Shown here one piece after another: positions 14,942-18,858 of a stretch of 18,858 nt of DNA (position 1 is the first letter of the stretch; the number at the start of each line of letters is the position of its first letter). Position numbers and translations under genes: made by a program. The notes beneath the pieces were generated by a model that saw only the letters and a program-made list of their open reading frames with translations, made no database searches and was not told the origin of the DNA. The DNA lies in contig JBLHVV010000058.1 in NCBI GenBank assembly GCA_047628755.1, forward strand, positions 1 to 18,858, read 5' to 3'. This DNA comes from Bermanella sp047628755. Lineage in GTDB: Bacteria; Pseudomonadota; Gammaproteobacteria; Pseudomonadales; Oceanobacteraceae.

Positions 14942-16885
14942 ATGAGCATTCGACGTCAGCTGGCGATTGGAATCAGTATACTAATGCTGCTTGTTATGGG
15001 AGGGAATTTGCTACTAAACATCTCACAACTTCGTATGCATTTTGATCAGCAGTTAAATGCTAGAGCTGAAGAGACCGCCACAACACTAGCATTAAGTTTA
15101 ATTCACAATGCTCAAAATAGAGATGATGCATCCATTCGATCTATGATTGACGTGGTATTTGATCGCGGCCAGTATCTTCAGGTCCGATTTGATTACATTG
15201 ATGGGACAGCTCCCGTCATGAGAGTTAGTAGTCAAGATCGACTGGGGTCAACCCCAAACTGGTTTTCTCAATATTTGTCTTTAAAGGGTGGTTATTCAGA
15301 AGCATTTGTCACTCAAGGTTGGAATCAATTAGGTCTTTTACAAGTTCAAATGCACCCTGCATTGGCTTATCAGCAAATGTGGAAATTGGTTAAAGCAGAA
15401 ACTGCGTGGTTTGGTTTAATGCTGTTTGTTGTGCTTTATGGCTTGCGGCTGCTCTTGATATGGCAATTAAAGCCATTAAAAGCGGTATTAGAATTAGCGG
15501 AAAAACTAGCATCAAATCAATTTTCACATATTACCCAAGAACCAAAGGCAAAAGAGCTAAAAACCTTGGTACGTGCCATGAACCATTTAAGTGACCGCTT
15601 GCAAGTGAGCTTTGTTGCCCATAGCGAAACAGTAAGGCACCTGCAAAGAGAAAACTTCCATGACAGTTTAACTGAATTAAATAATCGTAAAGGCTGGGAT
15701 CGCTTTTTGAACGATTGGATGAAAGTAGAGTCGTTTGCCCCAGGCTGGATGATGTTAATTCGTATTGAAAATTTAGCTAAATTAAACAGCTTGCATGGCA
15801 AGTCTCTGGTAGATGAAATAATTATGCAGATTGCGCTGCTATTAAAAACGGCTCCAGACTTGGCACATGAGTATGTATGTACGGCCCGTTTAGGGGGTGA
15901 GTTTTGGGTATTCAGCCCCGACACATTAGATAGCGGCAGTGCAAAGCGCATGTCACTACTAGCCAACTCGATTCGACAGCTTTCCCATGTTCAGCATCAT
16001 CAAGTATCGCTCAATATCGCAGTATTACCTATTACTGACTTGGCAGCTCCTTCGAGCATTAAACATCAGCTAGATATTTTAATTGAACGTTGCAGCTTAG
16101 AGCATCACGATTTTTTAATGGGAGAGTTAGAAAATCACACATTAACGAACTGGATACACTGGCAAAAACACTTAAGAGGCGCACTGAAAAACGAGAAAAT
16201 AGAGTTATTCAGCCAAGGAGTATTCGATAATCGTGGAGTAATGATTCAACGAGAAATTCATTGCCGATTAATTCAAACAGAAGGTGTACCACTGCTGGCG
16301 GGTTATTTTTGGCCTATGGTTGATAAGCTTGATTATTCTGTGGCATTTGATCAGTTGATTATTGGAAAGTGGCAACAACTTTTCAATAGTCTAGATACCA
16401 ACACCACTGAAACAATAGAAAATATAGATTGGGTCGTTAACATATCCAGTAAAAGTATTAATGATAAAGCTTTTAGGCAATGGTTTGAAGATACACTTAC
16501 CGACCAAGCTCTAACAAAAATGATAATAGAGTGCAGCGAATATACCCTAGCCTACATTAATGAAGACGCATTGAGTTGGCTGCATAAAATGAATACTAAG
16601 GGTTTAAGGTTAAGTGTTGATCATGTGGGAACATCGGGTAAAAGCTTTGGCTTTTTATCACGCTTCCCTATCTATCAAGGTAAAATTGAAAAACGTTTCA
16701 TTCGCGATATTGACCAACAAAGTGAACATGCCTTTTTTGTCTCAGGAATGATCAAAGTATTTCATTCTCAGCAAGCGCTGTGCATAGCTGAAGGGATTGA
16801 AACAGAGCAAGAAAAACAAACACTAATAGACTTAGGGGTAGATGGCGTGATGGGGTATGCGCTAGACAAGCCTAAGCCACTTTAA
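14942..16885 (+). CDS. lapD: LapD-type c-di-GMP receptor (degenerate GGDEF-EAL)
   Basis: Inner-membrane receptor that binds cytoplasmic c-di-GMP and in response captures LapG in the periplasm, protecting surface adhesin. Layout of the 647 residues: TM1 (about 6-28), periplasmic LapD_MoxY-type domain (29-152), TM2 (about 153-174), HAMP (about 175-225), GGDEF-like domain (235-395) and EAL-like domain (405-647). W127 in GWNQLG corresponds to the Trp that LapD inserts into LapG (W125 in Pseudomonas fluorescens). Both enzymatic domains are degenerate: the GGDEF site reads RLGGEFW, EAL is replaced by EIH (439-441 region), the DDFGTG metal motif is VDHVGTS, and the late Q is Met in GVMGY. This is what a pure receptor should look like. 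AAAAGG (14926-14931) lies ahead of the ATG. It is almost certainly co-transcribed with lapG. Confidence 0.93.
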   Translation: MSIRRQLAIGISILMLLVMGGNLLLNISQLRMHFDQQLNARAEETATTLALSLIHNAQNRDDASIRSMIDVVFDRGQYLQVRFDYIDGTAPVMRVSSQDRLGSTPNWFSQYLSLKGGYSEAFVTQGWNQLGLLQVQMHPALAYQQMWKLVKAETAWFGLMLFVVLYGLRLLLIWQLKPLKAVLELAEKLASNQFSHITQEPKAKELKTLVRAMNHLSDRLQVSFVAHSETVRHLQRENFHDSLTELNNRKGWDRFLNDWMKVESFAPGWMMLIRIENLAKLNSLHGKSLVDEIIMQIALLLKTAPDLAHEYVCTARLGGEFWVFSPDTLDSGSAKRMSLLANSIRQLSHVQHHQVSLNIAVLPITDLAAPSSIKHQLDILIERCSLEHHDFLMGELENHTLTNWIHWQKHLRGALKNEKIELFSQGVFDNRGVMIQREIHCRLIQTEGVPLLAGYFWPMVDKLDYSVAFDQLIIGKWQQLFNSLDTNTTETIENIDWVVNISSKSINDKAFRQWFEDTLTDQALTKMIIECSEYTLAYINEDALSWLHKMNTKGLRLSVDHVGTSGKSFGFLSRFPIYQGKIEKRFIRDIDQQSEHAFFVSGMIKVFHSQQALCIAEGIETEQEKQTLIDLGVDGVMGYALDKPKPL

Positions 16886-16994
16886 ACCTTATATAACACC
16901 AATATAGCTAAAAGTATGACCCATTAAACGTATTCAGTATGATGCGATGCTGCATAACACTATAAATGTTTGTTATAGTAGTTGAACTGCCATT

Positions 16995-16998
16995 GGAG
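16995..16998 (+). promoter_or_regulatory. Ribosome-binding site deciding the PCu(A)C start
   Basis: GGAG six bases ahead of the ATG at 17005 selects that codon over the upstream in-frame ATG at 16966, which has no such site and would add 13 residues ahead of the signal peptide. Confidence 0.7.
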
Positions 16999-17004
16999 AC
17001 GTTT

Positions 17005-17472
17005 ATGAAGCCCCTAATAATTATATCAGCTCTACTGTTCTCAACTTTTTCTCAAGCTCAGCTGGTGATTGATCATGCTAGCGTTCGTGCAATGCCTCCT
17101 AGCCAACCTAATACAGCCGCTTATTTACATATTAAAAACACTGGAAACAAAGATGTTCGTCTTATTAAAGCTGAATCTAATGCGGCCAAAATAGCCGAAT
17201 TTCATAGCCATACTAAAAACGATCAAGGTATGATGAAAATGGCCAAAGAGAGCCATATAGATATTGCAGCTGGCGAAAAATTTATCTTTAAAACCGGTGG
17301 TCACCATATAATGCTCATGGGTTTACTTAAACCTTTGCAAGTGGGTGAAACTATAAGCATAACGATTGAAGATTCCGAAGGTGAAAAATATCCATTTACA
17401 TTACCTGTGGTTTCAATAATGGGTAATCAAGAAAAGCATGGCGATGATTCAATGCATCATAATCACCACTAG
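17005..17472 (+). CDS. PCu(A)C family periplasmic copper chaperone
   Basis: Predicted periplasmic Cu(I) carrier of the PCu(A)C (DUF461) family, which delivers copper to the CuA or CuB site of cytochrome c oxidase. With the start at 17005 it has 155 residues and a clear signal peptide (1-18, cleaved after SQA). The family motif H(M)X10MX21HXM fits exactly: H67, then M79 after ten residues, then H101 and M103 after 21. The bracketed Met next to H67 is Ser68 here. The hydrophobic GGHHIMLMGL (98-107) is typical. A His-rich tail (HGDDSMHHNHH, 145-155) could bind additional metal. It follows lapD by 119 bp and precedes the DUF2333 gene by 58 bp; no cytochrome oxidase or sco gene is nearby, so the client oxidase must be elsewhere. 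Confidence 0.88.
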   Translation: MKPLIIISALLFSTFSQAQLVIDHASVRAMPPSQPNTAAYLHIKNTGNKDVRLIKAESNAAKIAEFHSHTKNDQGMMKMAKESHIDIAAGEKFIFKTGGHHIMLMGLLKPLQVGETISITIEDSEGEKYPFTLPVVSIMGNQEKHGDDSMHHNHH

Positions 17473-17530
17473 TTTTAATTTAAGACTGCACATAATAATT
17501 AATAAAAAGCGATTAAAAGGCAAATAGATA

Positions 17531-18556
17531 ATGAGTCAAGTCAGCGATAGGGTAGAGCGCTTTTTAGAGGGCGGTTGGATGATACGAATTTTAATTGCTG
17601 GGTTAGCTATTTTTGGTTTAGCATCGATTATTTTTGGTTATATTTGGAGCAATGAGCCTGAAGCGTTTATCGTAAGCGATGTTGCCAGTAAGCATGCCAA
17701 ACAAAATAACCGTGAAGTTAGTACGGGTTATACCACAACAGTGACGCTAATTAACGTAGCGCAAACCTTATTAGATAAGCCTGGAGGTTACTTAAGTAAC
17801 GACCTAATGCCGCCAGGATTATGGTTAGATAATATCCCTAGCTGGGAGTTTGGTGTTTTGGTTCAGGTTCGTGATCTAAGCCGAGCATTGCGTAAAGATT
17901 TTAGCCGCAGCCAGAGCCAAAGCACAGAGGATACCGATTTGTCTGTTGCTGAGCCTCAACTGCACTTTGATCATAATTCTTGGGCGCTGCCTGCCACAGA
18001 AAATGAATACCAAAGAGGCATAGATAAATTAGAAAGCTATCTTTTACGTTTATCTGATCAGCAGCAAGCTCAAGCACAGTTTTTTGCCCGAGCTGACAAT
18101 ATTAGGCAGTGGTTAAAAGACGTAGAAACTCGTTTAGGTTCTTTAAGTCAAAGATTGAGCGCAAGTGTTGGCCAAAAAAGATTAAATACTGATTTAGCTG
18201 GTGATAACCAAGCTACCCAAAGCACACAGAATGAAGATGAATTTGAAATAAAAACACCGTGGACTGAAATAGACAATGTATTTTATGAAGCTCGTGGTAC
18301 GGCTTGGGCGCTTATCCATATATTAAAAGCAATGGAAGTAGATTTTGCCGATATACTGCATAAGAAAAACGCCTTAGTCAGTGTCCGACAAATTGTCCGT
18401 GAGCTAGAAGCGACACAGGAATCGGTTTGGGCTCCAGTCATTCTTAATGGCAGTGGTTTCGGTTTTACTGCAAATCATTCTTTAGTTATGGCGTCGTATA
18501 TTGCACGAGCCAATGCAGGGATTATTGATTTAAGAGCTTTACTGGCCCAAGGCTAA
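17531..18556 (+). CDS. DUF2333 family membrane protein
   Basis: Protein of unknown function, 341 residues, that I assign to DUF2333. One hydrophobic segment near the N-terminus (about 18-41, IRILIAGLAIFGLASIIFGY) should anchor it in the inner membrane with the rest in the periplasm. After it comes a conserved-looking stretch with VTLINVAQTLLDKPGGYLSN (73-92), DLMPPGLWLDNIPSWEFG, and RDLSRALRKDFSRSQSQS. The region 160-215 is helical and charged with likely coiled-coil character. The C-terminal third ends AWALIHILKAMEVDF, a repeat-free globular region, and a LNGSGFGFTANHSLVMASY segment. AAAAGG lies about 11 bases ahead of the ATG. It may share a transcript with the PCu(A)C gene; a strong terminator follows. 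No catalytic motif was recognised. Confidence 0.8.
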   Translation: MSQVSDRVERFLEGGWMIRILIAGLAIFGLASIIFGYIWSNEPEAFIVSDVASKHAKQNNREVSTGYTTTVTLINVAQTLLDKPGGYLSNDLMPPGLWLDNIPSWEFGVLVQVRDLSRALRKDFSRSQSQSTEDTDLSVAEPQLHFDHNSWALPATENEYQRGIDKLESYLLRLSDQQQAQAQFFARADNIRQWLKDVETRLGSLSQRLSASVGQKRLNTDLAGDNQATQSTQNEDEFEIKTPWTEIDNVFYEARGTAWALIHILKAMEVDFADILHKKNALVSVRQIVRELEATQESVWAPVILNGSGFGFTANHSLVMASYIARANAGIIDLRALLAQG

Positions 18557-18622
18557 TTTTGCTAAGTAGCCTCACAATCTCTGCATAAATTTGTAGTCAG
18601 TTGTTAAGGCTATTAAAATAAG

Positions 18623-18656
18623 TCGTTAGAGCATTGTTTGTTCTAACGATTTTTTT
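18623..18656 (+). terminator. Rho-independent terminator after the DUF2333 gene
   Basis: Stem TCGTTAGA (18623-18630) / TCTAACGA (18642-18649) with an 11-base loop, followed directly by seven Ts (18650-18656). It ends the plus-strand lapG-to-DUF2333 block. Confidence 0.9.
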
Positions 18657-18762
18657 ATTGTTAAAATTTATGTCATTTCTTCTATATCTTTCATTTCCCA
18701 CAGCCACGGTTGCTTGATTATCTTCTACACTGTATTTAGATATTCTAAGTAGAGCACTATCC

Positions 18763-18858
18763 ATGGAAATTTCCGACTATCAAACGTATGTAGAAAATTT
18801 AGAGTCTCGCCTACACAGATTGCAAGCTGAATACATTAATAGCCAAGACCCTAATGCA
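18763..18858 (+). CDS. Start of an unrecognised gene, cut by the window edge
   Basis: An open frame from the ATG at 18763 runs 32 codons to the edge without a stop: MEISDYQTYVENLESRLHRL and then QAEYINSQDPNA. The heptad-like E-x-x-E-S-R-L-H-R-L pattern suggests a short coiled coil. It sits 106 bp after the terminator, with a possible but weak promoter (TTGATT, 17 bases, TAGATA) in between and no strong Shine-Dalgarno. I do not recognise the family and cannot give a function from this fragment. Confidence 0.45.
   Translation, partial: MEISDYQTYVENLESRLHRLQAEYINSQDPNA

Noticed and set aside
15517..15966. 149-codon minus-strand open frame opposite lapD
   Set aside because: It is antisense to a well-supported gene, with no recognisable domain and no start signal.
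16886..17004. Possible copper-responsive operator ahead of the PCu(A)C gene
   Set aside because: Only a 6-bp ATAACA/TGTTAT inverted repeat is seen, without a match to known CueR or CsoR sites.

Overview
The window comes from a moderately AT-rich gammaproteobacterium, most likely a marine Oceanospirillales- or Pseudomonadales-type organism. This rests on gene content and order: aroQ-accB-accC-prmA-(DUF3426)-dusB-fis-purH-purD followed by a 7TMR-DISM hybrid kinase is the order I remember from Pseudomonas and relatives, and LapD/LapG and DUF2333 proteins are typical of that group. No database search was possible, so genus is not assigned. No tRNA, rRNA, CRISPR array, insertion sequence or phage gene was seen.

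Layout. From 31 to 14017 every gene is on the minus strand; from 14171 to the right edge every gene is on the plus strand. Read in transcription order, the minus block is: a REC-REC-GGDEF diguanylate cyclase (14017-12398); aroQ (shikimate pathway); accB and accC (biotin carboxyl carrier protein and biotin carboxylase of acetyl-CoA carboxylase); prmA (ribosomal protein L11 methyltransferase); a zinc-ribbon/DUF3426 membrane protein; dusB and fis (overlapping by 4 bp); purH and purD (IMP synthesis), separated by two strong hairpins; a RetS-like hybrid sensor kinase; and coq7 (ubiquinone hydroxylation). The plus block is lapG (periplasmic cysteine protease), lapD (inside-out c-di-GMP receptor), a PCu(A)C copper chaperone, a DUF2333 membrane protein with a clear terminator, and the first 32 codons of an unrecognised gene cut by the window edge.

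How the genes work together. The middle of the window is housekeeping: fatty-acid initiation, translation (PrmA, DusB), nucleoid structure (Fis) and purines. The two signalling parts are more interesting. At 12.4-16.9 kb a diguanylate cyclase is transcribed divergently from lapG-lapD, which suggests a local c-di-GMP circuit: the cyclase makes the signal, LapD senses it and sequesters LapG, and LapG otherwise cleaves a surface adhesin that is not encoded here. The 153-bp divergent region holds a near-perfect 12-bp inverted repeat pointing outward at both genes, and a ten-codon mini-ORF just ahead of the GTG start of lapG. At 0.8-3.0 kb the hybrid kinase next to purD sits where Pseudomonas carries retS, and its catalytic boxes look degenerate, which would fit a regulator acting on another kinase. 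Both ideas are inferences from sequence and context.
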